A DNA stretch of 47,834 nt from Chitinophagales bacterium (GCA_013299105.1 JAAFJY010000042.1:1-47834), one strand, 5' to 3'. Counted from the stretch's first letter, positions 1-9,236 are shown. Notes: generated from the letters alone by a model not told the origin. A program made the numbers and translations.

Positions 1-309
1 GGAAATGCTCCGGGTCCACTTTGTCCAAAATGGTTCGTAAAGCACTGTCCGAGGGAATCTCGCCCTTGATTTTGTACACTTCTTTAAGGTGTTCACTTCA
101 CGGTTCGTGCGATTATTGTTGAAGGCGAGCAACGAGGAGTCCTTCAACGAGAACATGGCAAAGCCACACAACAGCACATCTGTGAGCGGATAGCTATGAT
201 TACTTGCCCGATAGTCCGAAATTCCATTAAATTTGCACCGCAACCAAGTCATCAAGGGGTCAAACTTTAGGTCCTGAAGCAAATTTCGTTGTCTTTTAGC
301 TAAACTCAT
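1..309 (-). pseudogene. DDE transposase, N-terminal piece, frameshifted and cut by window edge
   Basis: Read from an ATG at 309, the first ~65 residues resemble the N-terminal domain of a Bacteroidota transposase family: DYRASNHSYPLTDVLLCGF followed by AMFSLKDSSLLAFN. The reading frame then changes near positions 85-98. The original frame continues open but gives nonsense, while another frame gives LKEVYKIKGEIPSDSALRT and ILDKVDPEHF, which is the expected continuation. A 1-nt loss or 2-nt gain would explain this. The gene runs off the left edge. The family (ISNCY- or IS4-like) is from memory of similar proteins and is not certain. The element is probably inactive unless programmed frameshifting restores it. 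Confidence 0.7.
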
Positions 310-538
310 GGCTAACCATTTGATCTCAAAGTTAGCATTTTAATCCATCTGGGGAATTGCTGCTTTTCGTTCAAAATACATCAAACGGGAGCTGCACCCG
401 TTTTTAATTTAAAACCGTATCCAAGCGCATAGTATCAACACAAAAAATCCCGGTACAGCGAACCTATACCGGGATTTTTTTGTGTAAAAAGGCAATAGAA
501 TTTATGAATAATTAATTTAATGTGAATAAAGTCTAATG
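310..538. other. Gap between transposase remnant and head-GIN gene
   Basis: No gene is seen. It holds a small hairpin at 383-403 (AAACGGG, 7-nt loop, CCCGTTT, then T residues) and the strong terminator at 438-484. The end of the IS element should lie in this gap, but no clear terminal inverted repeat could be identified. Confidence 0.5.
438..484. terminator. Strong hairpin terminator, likely bidirectional
   Basis: The arms CAAAAAATCCCGGTA and TACCGGGATTTTTTTG are almost perfectly complementary around an 11-nt loop. A/T runs flank both sides, so it can act in both directions. It lies 55 nt past the stop of the minus-strand head-GIN gene and is its natural terminator. Confidence 0.85.
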
Positions 539-1264
539 TCAATCCCGACTCACCACATCGCCGGAGCCGGAAACTTTGGAATTCAAGCGCGGGCGACCTT
601 TGTAATACACATCGCCAGAGCCGCTGATGCGCACGTCGAGGTTTTCACTTACATTGACGCTGGTGTCGCCAGAGCCGCTGATGCTGATGCTGGCCGAAGT
701 GGATTTCAATCCAATGCAATCAATATCGCCCGATCCGCTGATGCCCGTAGTGACTGCTTTACCGCTGCCGCTCAGGTGAATATTGCCCGATCCGCTGATT
801 TTGGCTTCAACGTCTTGGCATTCTGCACTCAGTTTGAGGTCGCCAGAACCACTGATGCTCACCGAAAGGTTGCCCAGGTTTTGAAAAGTGCCCTCCCCTA
901 CGATGTCGCCAGAACCGCTGATATGCGCTTTTTTGAGGGTGGGAATGGTGATATAGATGTTGAATTTTTCGTAACGACTCACGTTTTGATCAAAACGGAT
1001 TTTCCAATAGCCGTCTTCCACCACTGTCATCAGGTGAGGGATCAGGTCTTCATGGGTTTCGACCATGATCGACTGTTCTTTTCCTTGGCGCAGGTACACA
1101 TTGCCCGAAATACTGAGCCCTAAACCAGTCACATCGGCTAGTTTGAGTTCTTTTTTTACAATCGGCCCCTTGGCTTTTATGCCATATCCACCCCACCAGT
1201 TTTGGGCTTGTACCATGCTTCCTACCAAGAGGAACATGATTCCGAACAAGATTTGCTTTTTCAT
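539..1264 (-). CDS. Head GIN domain (DUF2807) exported protein
   Basis: This 241-residue protein has a signal peptide (residues 1-20, ending MVQAQ) and a DUF2807 head-GIN adhesin-like domain. That domain is a right-handed beta structure built on the repeated turn ISGSGD. About eight copies of (I/V/L)SGSG are visible from residue 115 to the C-terminus, at roughly 20-residue spacing. The family is common in Bacteroidota and is exported. Its binding partner is not known, and no enzymatic residues are recognisable. The start is the ATG at 1264, preceded by GGAAGG, a fair ribosome binding site for this phylum. A -7 box TAATTTTG lies 31 nt upstream. The gene is monocistronic, with a terminator at 438-484. 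Confidence 0.85.
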   Translation of the reverse strand: MKKQILFGIMFLLVGSMVQAQNWWGGYGIKAKGPIVKKELKLADVTGLGLSISGNVYLRQGKEQSIMVETHEDLIPHLMTVVEDGYWKIRFDQNVSRYEKFNIYITIPTLKKAHISGSGDIVGEGTFQNLGNLSVSISGSGDLKLSAECQDVEAKISGSGNIHLSGSGKAVTTGISGSGDIDCIGLKSTSASISISGSGDTSVNVSENLDVRISGSGDVYYKGRPRLNSKVSGSGDVVSRD

Positions 1265-1294
1265 TACCTTCCGATTTTTGCGGTTTCAGAATGC

Positions 1295-1302
1295 CAAAAT
1301 TA
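1295..1302 (-). promoter_or_regulatory. -7 promoter element TAATTTTG for head-GIN gene
   Basis: An exact match to TAnnTTTG on the minus strand, 31 nt before the ATG at 1264. No convincing -33 TTTG was found 19-21 nt further upstream, so the call rests on the -7 box alone. Confidence 0.45.
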
Positions 1303-2104
1303 CGGCGAGTGAGCGTAAAAAAATAAGGTAAACGGGTTTGGGTTTAGTGAAAAAAGAAAAGCAACTGACTGGAAGGAAGTTGTGTTCTTTTTTTGCTAGA
1401 CCTCAAAAGCAAACCTGTTTACTTCATTTTAGCTCGAATACCGATAAGTTAAATGACGAGGGCAGATTTGCAAAAGTTGCTTCTAAGCCGTAGAAAATTT
1501 GATTTTCTCTTCAATTTTTAGACGATTTGGCAAAATTTGGTCACTATGTGGGCCTAATGATGACATTGACTTGCCAACGTTAGTGACAAGCCACGAATAA
1601 GCTTTCCCAAATCGCAACTGCGTACTTTATTAACTATGTCCTCGCTGTGCGAGGCTTTTTTAGCACACGGATAAAATTGGGTTTGGGTGTGCCTGTTTGG
1701 GTGTGAGTGTGCATAAACCCCAGTTCCAATTAGCTGAGTCGATAGATTCAGCTCGAAGCCACACCCACTCGAACTCACACTTGCACAAGCCACACTCATT
1801 CTTGCGGATTTCCAGCATGACGTTAACCGTGATGTTGACAACTTGACCAGTTATGCAATCATAACAACTGGGAACGTTTATTTTTGAACTGTTATTTACG
1901 CCCATACAGGGCAGAGTTTTGGGCGAAAATTTTGTCATTTCAACCTTAAAACCCAAGCCAAAAAAACGAAATCTCGCCAAACCAAAAACCTTCTCAGCGA
2001 GTCCATACTTCGTAAGTCGTAAGTCGTAAGTAGTAACTTGTAAGTCGTACTTCAAAAAAGTCAACGTCAAATAGGCATTTCACCCTTACCCCAACACGCG
2101 CTAC
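1303..2104. other. 800-bp gap with no gene; hairpins and short repeats
   Basis: The open frames here have no coding character. Visible structure: (1) hairpin 1640-1654, CCTCGC-tgt-GCGAGG, followed by C and six T, a terminator shape with no gene to end on that strand; (2) hairpin 1734-1755, with AGCTGA and TCAGCT arms, nested between GTGTGAGT (about 1701) and ACTCACAC (about 1772); (3) hairpin about 1848-1871, CCAGTTATG-caat-CATAACaACTGG; (4) an array of the word TAAGTCG about 2010-2048; (5) the word GTCAACGTCA at about 2059, shared with the repeats at 4558 and 11103. The gap looks like an accumulation of decayed repeats. Confidence 0.55.
2010..2052. repeat. Degenerate TAAGTCG word array
   Basis: Four near-tandem copies of TAAGTCG, with one degenerate TAAGTAG between them, lie in a 40-nt stretch. 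The array is bordered by ACTTCG on the left and TACTTC on the right. It is intergenic, just past the porZ 3' end. Confidence 0.6.
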
Positions 2105-4489
2105 TCATTTTTTTCCTTCTCCCAGCACCACAATCTTCGTCGTCCCGCGATCGGGTTTGCCAAATCCCGCGTCTCTCGGATTGCTGGTCGACAAAACCAG
2201 ATATACCCCAGAGCGCACCCTTTGCCCTTGGTAATCGCGGCCGTCCCAGATGGCTTGGCCACCCAGGGCGCGGGTTTCATACACCAATTGCCCACTCACA
2301 TCGGTGATTTTTACCACTGCATCACGCGCCAGACCCCGAATGGCGATGGGGCCTTCGTAATTGGGAGCCACGGGATTGGGGTACACCTGGATGTCAATGT
2401 TGTGAACCCGCTCGCCCAGCAGGGCCTCGGCTTGGTAAACGATGATGCCACTTTCGGTTCCGATGTAAACCTCGCCCGTTTTGGGGTCGATGGCCAGGTC
2501 AAGGATGGCGTTGCTCAACAAAGGCGAGTTTTGGGTGGTAAAATGGTTCAACTGCTCCCGGCCACTCGGCGAAATCACAAAGACGCCATTGCGCGTACCC
2601 ACCCATTTGCGGTTGCCACCGTCTACGGCAATGCAGAGCACATCCTCGGTTTCGAGCAGGTAAGCGGGGAAACCAGGTACGACTTCTAAAATACGGCGAT
2701 TGCCCCGGCAGGCGGGGTTCAAGGCATCATTGCCGCATTCAAAAATCACGATGCCTTCGCCAGAGCCTACCCAAACATCACCGTCAAGGTCGGCGGCGAC
2801 GCAGTTGATGCGGTTGGTTTGCAGTTCGCTGTTGGCGGTGGTGATGGAGCGGCAGCGGTCGTCGCTGTTGTCGTCGAGTTTGCCTTCGTTGAACACCACC
2901 AGGCCCACCGAGTTGGAGTTGCTGGCGATCCATTTGTTGCCACTTTGGTCGATGGCAATTTGGTGCAGGGAAGTGATGTCGCAACTAGGCCGAAAACTCT
3001 TCCAAGTACCGTCTTTGGCCAAGACCGAAAGCGGTCGATCGGCGGTATGGTTACTCACCCAGAGCTGGTCGTCCTTGTCGAAAGCCAGGCCGCTGACCCT
3101 GGTGCGGGCCCCATCGCCGATGGCATTGTTGAGCGAGGAGTTTTTTTCATTGAATAACTTGTAGGCAGTGCCATCCATCTCCACCAAGCCTTCGTAGTAG
3201 GAAGCTACATAGACTTTTTTATTTTTGGGGTGGGGCAAAACCGTGAGGATGTCGGTGAGGTCGTCGTCAGTATTACCTGCATTTTCACCCTGCAAAGCGC
3301 GGCTGTTGAAACGGGTGAAGGAGCTCCAACGCCCGTCTTCATACTTGCTGAAACCATCTGAGCGGAACAAATAGCCCCAGACCCGGCTCACGCCGCCGTG
3401 CGAGATGTACAACTCTTTGTCGCGGATGGCGATGTCAAAAACGCGTTCGGAAAAAGGCGAATTGAAGGTGTAAGTCTGGCAACCATCAGGGCTCAAGTTG
3501 TTCAAAACCCGGATTTCGCGCCACAAATCACCCAGCCAGATGCGGCCTTTTTGGTCTTCGATGGCGTTGTTGGGGATGCCCAGGCAGCGGTTCGAGGCAT
3601 CGGTACGTTGGCCATTGGCGTTGATGGTGCTCAAAGCCCCGCGGTCGCAGCCCCCACTCACGCAGCGAAACAAGACCAACAGGTTTTTGCCCTCCGCGCT
3701 CATGTGCTGGATGTTGAAACCTGGGCGCTGTAAAACGGGGGTAATCGAACTGGCTTCAACCCTGAACACTTGGTTGTTGACATCGGCGTACAACTGTTGC
3801 CCAAACATACACACCGACCTGGAACTGTAATCGCGCGGAAAACCAGACTCCGGCCCCAGGAAACGCCAGTTGCCAAAATTTTGGGGATTGCGCTCACTTG
3901 TCGGCACGCGAAATATCCCACCCTCGGTAGCTGCATAAATCTGGTTGTTGAAAATGGCCGCCGAAAACACATCCAGCCCGGTAAAAGTGCTGAACGAAAA
4001 CTCCCTGCGCTGGAGGTTGAGGCGCGAGAGGCCGTAGTTGCCGCAAATCAGCACATTGTCGTTGTTTTCGATCACCACATCGAACACAATCTTGTCGCCC
4101 ACAAAATTGCTGAAATTGGCAATCTGGTTGAGGGTCAGGATGGGGCCTTGGTCGGGCACCAGGTCGATCACGCTGTTGTTGTAAACCACGATCAGGGTCT
4201 TTGCACCAGGGCTGTAGCGCAAGAGGCGGATGCCTGTGTTGCTCAGTCCATCCTCACGGCTGATCTCCTCGGTCGAAAGCTCGGTTTTGTCCAAAACAAT
4301 GATCGACTGCTCGGCGGCGTAAAACAGCTTATCGGTGCTCTGGGTCACATAGCGCCCGGTGTTGAGCGGCAAAAGCGAGCGCCACTGGCCGATGGCCAAT
4401 TTGCTGGTATCGGCCTGGCTTTGTGCCATTAAATCGGGGCTACCAAAGGCCGATAGCAAAATAAACAGCAGCAGGGATGATTTCGACAT
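2105..4489 (-). CDS. porZ: PorZ, T9SS A-LPS attachment complex scaffold
   Basis: The protein has 794 residues. PorZ is an outer-membrane surface component of the type IX secretion attachment complex. In Porphyromonas gingivalis it presents anionic LPS to the sortase PorU. Recognisable here are the N-terminal hallmark (GQWRSLLPLN, then the DKLFYAAEQSIIVLDK region), two two-component-regulator-like beta-propellers (for example FVGDKIVFDVVIENND and the WVGSGEGIVIFE and WVGTRNGVFVIS blades), and a C-terminal CTD-like Ig domain beginning at DIQVYPNPV. A signal peptide ends at LMAQS. The frame extends to a TTG at 4588, but that part overlaps a dispersed repeat. The ATG at 4489 starts a clean signal peptide. 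Identification rests on recalled family features. No other por genes are adjacent. Confidence 0.85.
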   Translation of the reverse strand: MSKSSLLLFILLSAFGSPDLMAQSQADTSKLAIGQWRSLLPLNTGRYVTQSTDKLFYAAEQSIIVLDKTELSTEEISREDGLSNTGIRLLRYSPGAKTLIVVYNNSVIDLVPDQGPILTLNQIANFSNFVGDKIVFDVVIENNDNVLICGNYGLSRLNLQRREFSFSTFTGLDVFSAAIFNNQIYAATEGGIFRVPTSERNPQNFGNWRFLGPESGFPRDYSSRSVCMFGQQLYADVNNQVFRVEASSITPVLQRPGFNIQHMSAEGKNLLVLFRCVSGGCDRGALSTINANGQRTDASNRCLGIPNNAIEDQKGRIWLGDLWREIRVLNNLSPDGCQTYTFNSPFSERVFDIAIRDKELYISHGGVSRVWGYLFRSDGFSKYEDGRWSSFTRFNSRALQGENAGNTDDDLTDILTVLPHPKNKKVYVASYYEGLVEMDGTAYKLFNEKNSSLNNAIGDGARTRVSGLAFDKDDQLWVSNHTADRPLSVLAKDGTWKSFRPSCDITSLHQIAIDQSGNKWIASNSNSVGLVVFNEGKLDDNSDDRCRSITTANSELQTNRINCVAADLDGDVWVGSGEGIVIFECGNDALNPACRGNRRILEVVPGFPAYLLETEDVLCIAVDGGNRKWVGTRNGVFVISPSGREQLNHFTTQNSPLLSNAILDLAIDPKTGEVYIGTESGIIVYQAEALLGERVHNIDIQVYPNPVAPNYEGPIAIRGLARDAVVKITDVSGQLVYETRALGGQAIWDGRDYQGQRVRSGVYLVLSTSNPRDAGFGKPDRGTTKIVVLGEGKK

Positions 4490-4557
4490 GGTTTTTATTT
4501 CTTTATAACGGTTCAGAAATAAAGCATTCCAATTTTCACGGATGTTGATTACAACAA

Positions 4558-4719
4558 GTGTCAACGTCATGGTCAAAATCACGGTCAAAATCTTGTTGGC
4601 AATCCGTGAAAATCCGTTGAATCCGTTTCATCTGTGTTCCCATCCCGCGAAGCGGGGCAAAAAGATCAGTGGCCACAGCGGAGCAACGAAGTTGCGAATT
4701 GGTATGGTTTATTTGTGGC
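4558..4719. repeat. Structured dispersed repeat, copy A
   Basis: On the plus strand it has a head GTGTCAACGTCATG, an array of ATCCG words (AATCCGTGAAAATCCG and onward), a hairpin CCCGC-gaa-GCGGG (4644-4656), then GGCAAAAA, a second hairpin GCAAC-gaa-GTTGC (4683-4695), and a tail ATTTGTGGC. Copy B at 11103-11229 has the same order, with a different but still self-complementary hairpin. It fills the gap between nadD and porZ. Confidence 0.7.
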
Positions 4720-5325
4720 CTATTCCTTTTTCGCCTTTCGATAAAGGTTGGTTTTGTCCAAATAACGCAAAACGGGCTCGGTCAGCAAGTATTGCACGGG
4801 GTATCCTTTTTCCAGGCAATCGCGCACATAGCTGGCCGAAATCTGCATCTGGGGCACGTCCGAAAAAATCTTGACGCTCGGATGCGTCGCCAATTCGCCC
4901 AACTCGTAGCCCAAGCGCACATACACATACAACGCGTATTGCTGCAAAATGAGTTCGTAGTTTTTCCATTTGTGCAAGGTCAGCAGGTTGTCGCCGCCCA
5001 TGATCAGCACAAATTCCTTGTCGGGAAAACGCTCCTGCAGGTGGGTGAGCGTATCAATGGTGTACGAAGGTTTGGGCAGTTTGAACTCCACGTCGCTGGT
5101 CCGCAGGCGGGGGTTGTCTTCGATGGCCAGGTGTACGAGGTGCAGGCGATCCTGGTCGCGGGCCAAGCTGGCCTTGTTTTTAAGCGGGTTTTGGGGCGAC
5201 ACCACCAGCCACACCTCTCGCAAATCCGTTTGGGTGGCCATGTAGTTGGCAATGATCAAGTGCCCCACATGCACGGGATTGAAGGACCCAAAAAACAAGC
5301 CGATTTTGGTTTTGGCAGTACTCAT
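4720..5325 (-). CDS. nadD: Nicotinate-nucleotide adenylyltransferase
   Basis: The protein has 201 residues, normal for the family. It joins nicotinate mononucleotide and ATP to make deamido-NAD, the penultimate step of NAD synthesis, in the cytoplasm. The nucleotidyltransferase signature GSFNPVHVGH is at residues 13-22, with the paired histidines that bind ATP phosphate. The second motif ISASYVR (about residue 160) is the ISSTxxR equivalent. The start is the ATG at 5325. It lies upstream of porZ on the same strand, separated by a 230-nt repeat-filled gap, so co-transcription is possible but not shown. The stop codon directly abuts the tail of repeat copy A. Confidence 0.95.
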   Translation of the reverse strand: MSTAKTKIGLFFGSFNPVHVGHLIIANYMATQTDLREVWLVVSPQNPLKNKASLARDQDRLHLVHLAIEDNPRLRTSDVEFKLPKPSYTIDTLTHLQERFPDKEFVLIMGGDNLLTLHKWKNYELILQQYALYVYVRLGYELGELATHPSVKIFSDVPQMQISASYVRDCLEKGYPVQYLLTEPVLRYLDKTNLYRKAKKE

Positions 5326-5662
5326 GCCTGCAAGATACGGTTAATGGGGAAAATGCTGGATGGGGGGTTGGATTGGGTCGGGGAAATTGCAGGGAGGGGG
5401 TAGAAATGGTGGATATTGGTATTGCACATTATTTGTTGCGTTAGATTCTTGAAACCGCCTCCCTCCAAAAACACCAAAAGCCCTGAAAGGGCGTGATACG
5501 TCAGCGATGGGCAACGCCCGTCGAAATGGGCAACGCCCACCGAAAATGGTAAACCACCGACGACCACCACCCGTCGAAAAAAAATCCCCCACCCGATATG
5601 CATTTCCCCCATCCCCTGCATCCTACCCACGATCCCATTCGTTTTCAAAAATCAAACAAACC
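5326..5662. other. Divergent gap nadD / first DUF4139 gene with mini-hairpins
   Basis: No gene is seen. The frame running into the first DUF4139 gene from 5507 has an unnatural Pro/Arg/Ser-rich sequence and no signal peptide, so it is not coding. Three perfect short hairpins occur: GCCCT-gaa-AGGGC (5480-5492), GGGC-aac-GCCC (5509-5519) and the same again (5528-5538). No TAnnTTTG promoter was seen for the plus-strand gene. Confidence 0.55.
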
Positions 5663-7279
5663 ATGAAATCATCCCTTTCCCTGTTAACCCTGTGCCTTGT
5701 GCTGGGGAACACCCTTTTTGCCCAAACCAAAGTCAGCTCCAAAATCAGCGAAGCCACCGTGTATCGCAGCGGGGCCAAACTGAGCAGCACGGCCAGCGTA
5801 AAACTAAACCCCGGCCAAAACCAGGTGATTTTTGAGAAATTACCCGTTTACCTCAACCCCAGCAGCATGCAAGTACGCATGGACGGCAAAGCCACCCTGC
5901 TCTCCGCAGCTTATCGCCAAAATGCCGTCGAAATCCAGTCGGGCAGCAGCAGCGGCATCCAGGCTTTGCAGGATTCGATGGAGGAGATGAAGGACCAGGT
6001 CGCCCAGTTTCTGGCCGAAAAGGAAGTGTTGACCAAAGAAGAAGCCAGCCTGGCCCAAAACCAAGCCAGGGTAGGCGCGGGCGAAAATAGCGCCCTCACC
6101 ATCAATGAGCTGAAAGAACTGACCCAGTACTACCGCAGCCGCCTGGCAGAGATCAAAAACCGCCACCTGGAACTGGACATTTTAAAGCGCAAAGCCGACC
6201 GTACGCACCAAAAAATGGGGCAACGCCTGGCCAAAATCACCCAAAAAGAAACCCAGGTTTCGGGCGAGATCGTTTTGCAAGTTGAATCGGCTACGGCCCA
6301 GACCATCAACATCGCTTGCATTTATTTCCTACCCGCCGCCTCTTGGGTACCTTCTTACGACTTGCGCTCGGAGGGCGTGGACAAGCCCTTGCGCCTGGTA
6401 CACAAGGCGGCGATCCAGCAGCAATCGGGCCTAGATTGGAGCAATGTAAAACTGAAACTTTCCACCGCCCAGCCCCTCCGCAACAACAATCGCCCAGTTC
6501 TGAATCCGCAGTATATAAACTACTACATCTACGCAACCAAGCCCACCCAACGGGATGAAGAAAGGGACCTGAAGCAGTCAAATATGTTGCAACTCAGAGA
6601 AGCTCCAGCCTCTATTGCGGATGGACTCGCCAGCGAGGAGACCAGCGAAGAAGAACTTTTCAGCGAAGAACAAAGCAGCGAAGAATTTGAACTGCCCCAA
6701 GCTCAGACCCTGATCTCCGGTGCCGAAGCCCTGACTTTGCGCTACAAAGAAGACCAAATGGAGGCCATTTACCAGTACCATGCCGTGCCAAAACTGGACC
6801 CTGGGGTGTTTTTGTTGGCCAAAATCCCGAACTATGGCCGCTATGGCCTGCTCTCCGGCACCGCCCAGATTTTCCTCAACGACACCTACGTGGGGCAATC
6901 CGAAATCGACATCCGCACCGTAGCCGATACCCTTTCCTTGTCCCTGGGCCGCGATGAGGACATCAGCATCAAGCGCGTCAAGCCTACGGACATCAGTTAT
7001 GCGCCCAAGTTTTTGAACAACTTCAAAAAAGAGCTAATCGCTTACGACATCATCATCAAAAACAACAAGCGCATCCCCGTCAACATCGAAATCCTGGACC
7101 AGGTCCCGGTTTCGCGCCAGCAGGACATCAGCGTGGAATTGATCGACAAAGCAGGAGCCCAGTACACTCCTGATTTTGGTAAATTGTATTGGCGCATCGA
7201 CGTGCCGGCGTTTAGCAGCAAAACCCTGCGCTTCAAGTACGAGCTGAAGTACCCCAAGGACAAGCAGGTGACGCATTGA
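5663..7279 (+). CDS. DUF4139 (MuiA-like) protein, tandem copy 1
   Basis: This 538-residue exported protein of the mucoidy inhibitor A family has a signal peptide (1-20, ending LFAQ), DUF4140 (about 28-95, ISEATVYRSGAKL), a helical coiled-coil segment (about 97-200) and DUF4139 (about 215-538, starting near SWVPSYDLRSEGVDKPLRLV). The biochemical role of the family is unknown. The name comes from a Shigella/E. coli capsule phenotype. Residues 291-338 are acidic and Ser/Glu-rich (ASEETSEEELFSEEQSSEE) and bear no relation to the same segment of copies 2 and 3. The start is the ATG at 5663, since only this gives a signal peptide. A terminator-like hairpin follows at 7315. Confidence 0.88.
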   Translation: MKSSLSLLTLCLVLGNTLFAQTKVSSKISEATVYRSGAKLSSTASVKLNPGQNQVIFEKLPVYLNPSSMQVRMDGKATLLSAAYRQNAVEIQSGSSSGIQALQDSMEEMKDQVAQFLAEKEVLTKEEASLAQNQARVGAGENSALTINELKELTQYYRSRLAEIKNRHLELDILKRKADRTHQKMGQRLAKITQKETQVSGEIVLQVESATAQTINIACIYFLPAASWVPSYDLRSEGVDKPLRLVHKAAIQQQSGLDWSNVKLKLSTAQPLRNNNRPVLNPQYINYYIYATKPTQRDEERDLKQSNMLQLREAPASIADGLASEETSEEELFSEEQSSEEFELPQAQTLISGAEALTLRYKEDQMEAIYQYHAVPKLDPGVFLLAKIPNYGRYGLLSGTAQIFLNDTYVGQSEIDIRTVADTLSLSLGRDEDISIKRVKPTDISYAPKFLNNFKKELIAYDIIIKNNKRIPVNIEILDQVPVSRQQDISVELIDKAGAQYTPDFGKLYWRIDVPAFSSKTLRFKYELKYPKDKQVTH

Positions 7280-7314
7280 GCGGATAAAGAATAACTGAGC
7301 ATATCTTTATAACA

Positions 7315-7350
7315 GTAGAGCTGGGGACTAACCTCGGCTCTACATTTTTT
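7315..7350 (+). terminator. Terminator between DUF4139 copies 1 and 2
   Basis: GTAGAGC and GCTCTAC arms around a 15-nt loop that has short internal pairing, followed by A and six T. It lies 35 nt after the stop of copy 1. Confidence 0.6.
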
Positions 7351-7449
7351 CGTATTCAATTTAGAGTAAATACGCTTTCCATCGTATACATTTTCATAAA
7401 TTACAGCATCCAAGTTACAATCCGGATTGTTTACAAAAACTCCTAGATC

Positions 7450-9066
7450 ATGAAATCAAGCATTACCTTATTAGCCCTGTACATGTTGGGCATCATCACC
7501 CTTTTTGCCCAAACCAAAATCAGCTCCAAAATCAGCGAAGCCACCGTATATCGCAGCGGGGCCAAACTCAGCAGTACGGCCAGCGTAAAACTAAACTCTG
7601 GCCAAAACCAGGTGATTTTTGAAAAATTACCCGTACAACTCAACCCAAGCAGCATACAAGTGCGCATGGACGGCAAAGCCAATCTGCTTTCAGCGGCTTT
7701 TCGACAAAATACCATCGAAGTCCGGGCTGGCAGTTCCAGCGGTATCCAGGCTTTGCAGGACTCGATCGAGGGGATGAAAGACCAGGTCGCGGGCCTCATG
7801 GCCGAAAAGGAAGTGCTAGCCAAAGAAGAAGCCAGCCTGGCCCAAAACCAAGCCAGGGTTGGTGCAGGCCAAAACAGCGCCCTCACCATCAATGAGCTGA
7901 AAGAACTGACCCAGTATTTCCGCAGCCGCCTCGCGGAGATCAAAAACCGCCAATTGGAACTGGACATTTCAAAACGCAAAACCGAGCGCAAACTCCTGCA
8001 AATGGATGAGCGCCTGGGTAAAATATCGCAAAAAGAACTCCAGGCGTCGGGCGAGATCGTCTTGCAAATCGAATCCACCAGCGCCCAGACCATCAACATT
8101 GCTTGCATTTACTTCTTGCCCACCGCATCTTGGGTACCTTCTTACGACCTGCGCTCGGAGGGCGTGGACAAGCCCTTGCGCCTGGTACACAAAGCAGCCA
8201 TCAAGCAACAATCGGGCCTCGATTGGGACAATGTGAAACTGAAACTTTCTACGGCCCAGCCGCTGAACAACAACAATCGACCCATTCTAACCCAGCAGTA
8301 TGCTAATTATTACGTCTATGTCCCAAAGCCTACCCAGCAAGAGGTCGAAGACCACGAGCGACTGGTGAACATGTCTCAAATCCGTGTCCGCCCAATGAAC
8401 GTGGGTCCCAATGGTGAAAGGTTGATCAGTTCGCCCGAAGAACTGCTCGCGCAGGAACGAAGCGGAGAAGAATTTGAATTGCCACAAGCCCAAACCCTGA
8501 TTTCTGGTGCAGAGCCCTTGACTTTGCGTTTCAAAGAAGATCAAATGACTGCTATTTACCAGTTTCATGCGGTGCCAAAACTCGATCCAGGTGTGTTTTT
8601 ACTGGCCAAAATACCCAATTATGGTCGCTATGGTTTGGTTTCGGGCACGGCACAGATTTTTCTCAATGACACCTACATCGGCCAGTCCGAAATCGATACC
8701 CGTACGGTGGCCGATACGCTATCTGTTTCATTGGGCCGCGATGAGGATATCACGGTCAAGCGCGCCAAGCCAACCGATGTGAGCACAGCTCCTCGTTTTT
8801 TAAACAACTTCAAGAAAGAATTGGCCGTGTACGAAATCATCATCAAAAACAACAAAAAAATTCCCATCAACATCGAAATACTGGACCAGGTACCTGTTCC
8901 GATGCAAGCAGAAATCACAATAGAGTTGATCGATGCTGGTGGAGCAGAATACATACCCGCTTACGGCAAATTGTCTTGGAGATTAGAAGTGCCCGCTTTT
9001 AACAGTAAATCTTTGCGCTTCAAGTACGAGCTGAAGTACCCCAAGGACAAGCAGGTGACGCATTGA
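7450..9066 (+). CDS. DUF4139 (MuiA-like) protein, tandem copy 2
   Basis: 538 residues, with the same layout as copy 1: signal peptide ending LFAQ, DUF4140, coiled coil, DUF4139. The first ~95 codons are identical in DNA to copy 3. The last ~18 codons and the following spacer are identical to copy 1. The middle segment 291-338 (beginning VPKPTQQEVEDHERL) differs almost completely from both other copies but has exactly the same length. Residues 360-500 are the most diverged of the three copies (for example DEDITVKRAKPTDVSTAPRF), suggesting this copy escaped recent homogenisation there. The ATG at 7450 is fixed by alignment to the other copies. Confidence 0.88.
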   Translation: MKSSITLLALYMLGIITLFAQTKISSKISEATVYRSGAKLSSTASVKLNSGQNQVIFEKLPVQLNPSSIQVRMDGKANLLSAAFRQNTIEVRAGSSSGIQALQDSIEGMKDQVAGLMAEKEVLAKEEASLAQNQARVGAGQNSALTINELKELTQYFRSRLAEIKNRQLELDISKRKTERKLLQMDERLGKISQKELQASGEIVLQIESTSAQTINIACIYFLPTASWVPSYDLRSEGVDKPLRLVHKAAIKQQSGLDWDNVKLKLSTAQPLNNNNRPILTQQYANYYVYVPKPTQQEVEDHERLVNMSQIRVRPMNVGPNGERLISSPEELLAQERSGEEFELPQAQTLISGAEPLTLRFKEDQMTAIYQFHAVPKLDPGVFLLAKIPNYGRYGLVSGTAQIFLNDTYIGQSEIDTRTVADTLSVSLGRDEDITVKRAKPTDVSTAPRFLNNFKKELAVYEIIIKNNKKIPINIEILDQVPVPMQAEITIELIDAGGAEYIPAYGKLSWRLEVPAFNSKSLRFKYELKYPKDKQVTH

Positions 9067-9101
9067 GCGGATAAAGAATAACTGAGCATATCTTTATAAC
9101 A

Positions 9102-9137
9102 GTAGAGCTGGGGACTAACCTCGGCTCTACATTTTTT
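9102..9137 (+). terminator. Terminator between DUF4139 copies 2 and 3
   Basis: Identical in sequence to the hairpin at 7315-7350 and in the same position, 35 nt after the stop of copy 2. Confidence 0.6.
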
Positions 9138-9236
9138 CGTATTCAATTTAGAGTAAATACGCTTTCCATCGTATACATTTTCATAAATTACAGCATCCAA
9201 GTTACAATCCGGATTGTTTACAAAAACTCCTAGATC

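Noticed and set aside
2010-2052. Possible CRISPR-like repeat (TAAGTCG words)
   Set aside because: Units are 7 bp with no spacers; it is a simple word array.
1554-2070. Two minus-strand open frames (95 and 136 codons)
   Set aside because: Low-complexity, repeat-derived sequence with no family resemblance, no ribosome binding site, and they overlap each other.
2219-4432. Long plus-strand frames opposite porZ, and similar frames opposite nadD, the DUF4139 genes, sdhA and DsbD
   Set aside because: They are antisense shadows caused by codon bias; real proteins on the other strand are well supported.
4490-4588. N-terminal extension of porZ to a TTG start
   Set aside because: The extra 33 residues are encoded by repeat-related DNA and would bury the signal peptide; the ATG at 4489 starts a proper one.
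4669-5403. 244-codon plus-strand frame covering nadD
   Set aside because: It is fully antisense to a textbook NadD and has no recognisable domain.
5507-5662. 52-codon extension of the first DUF4139 gene
   Set aside because: Absent in copies 2 and 3, Pro/Arg-rich, and encoded partly by hairpin repeats.
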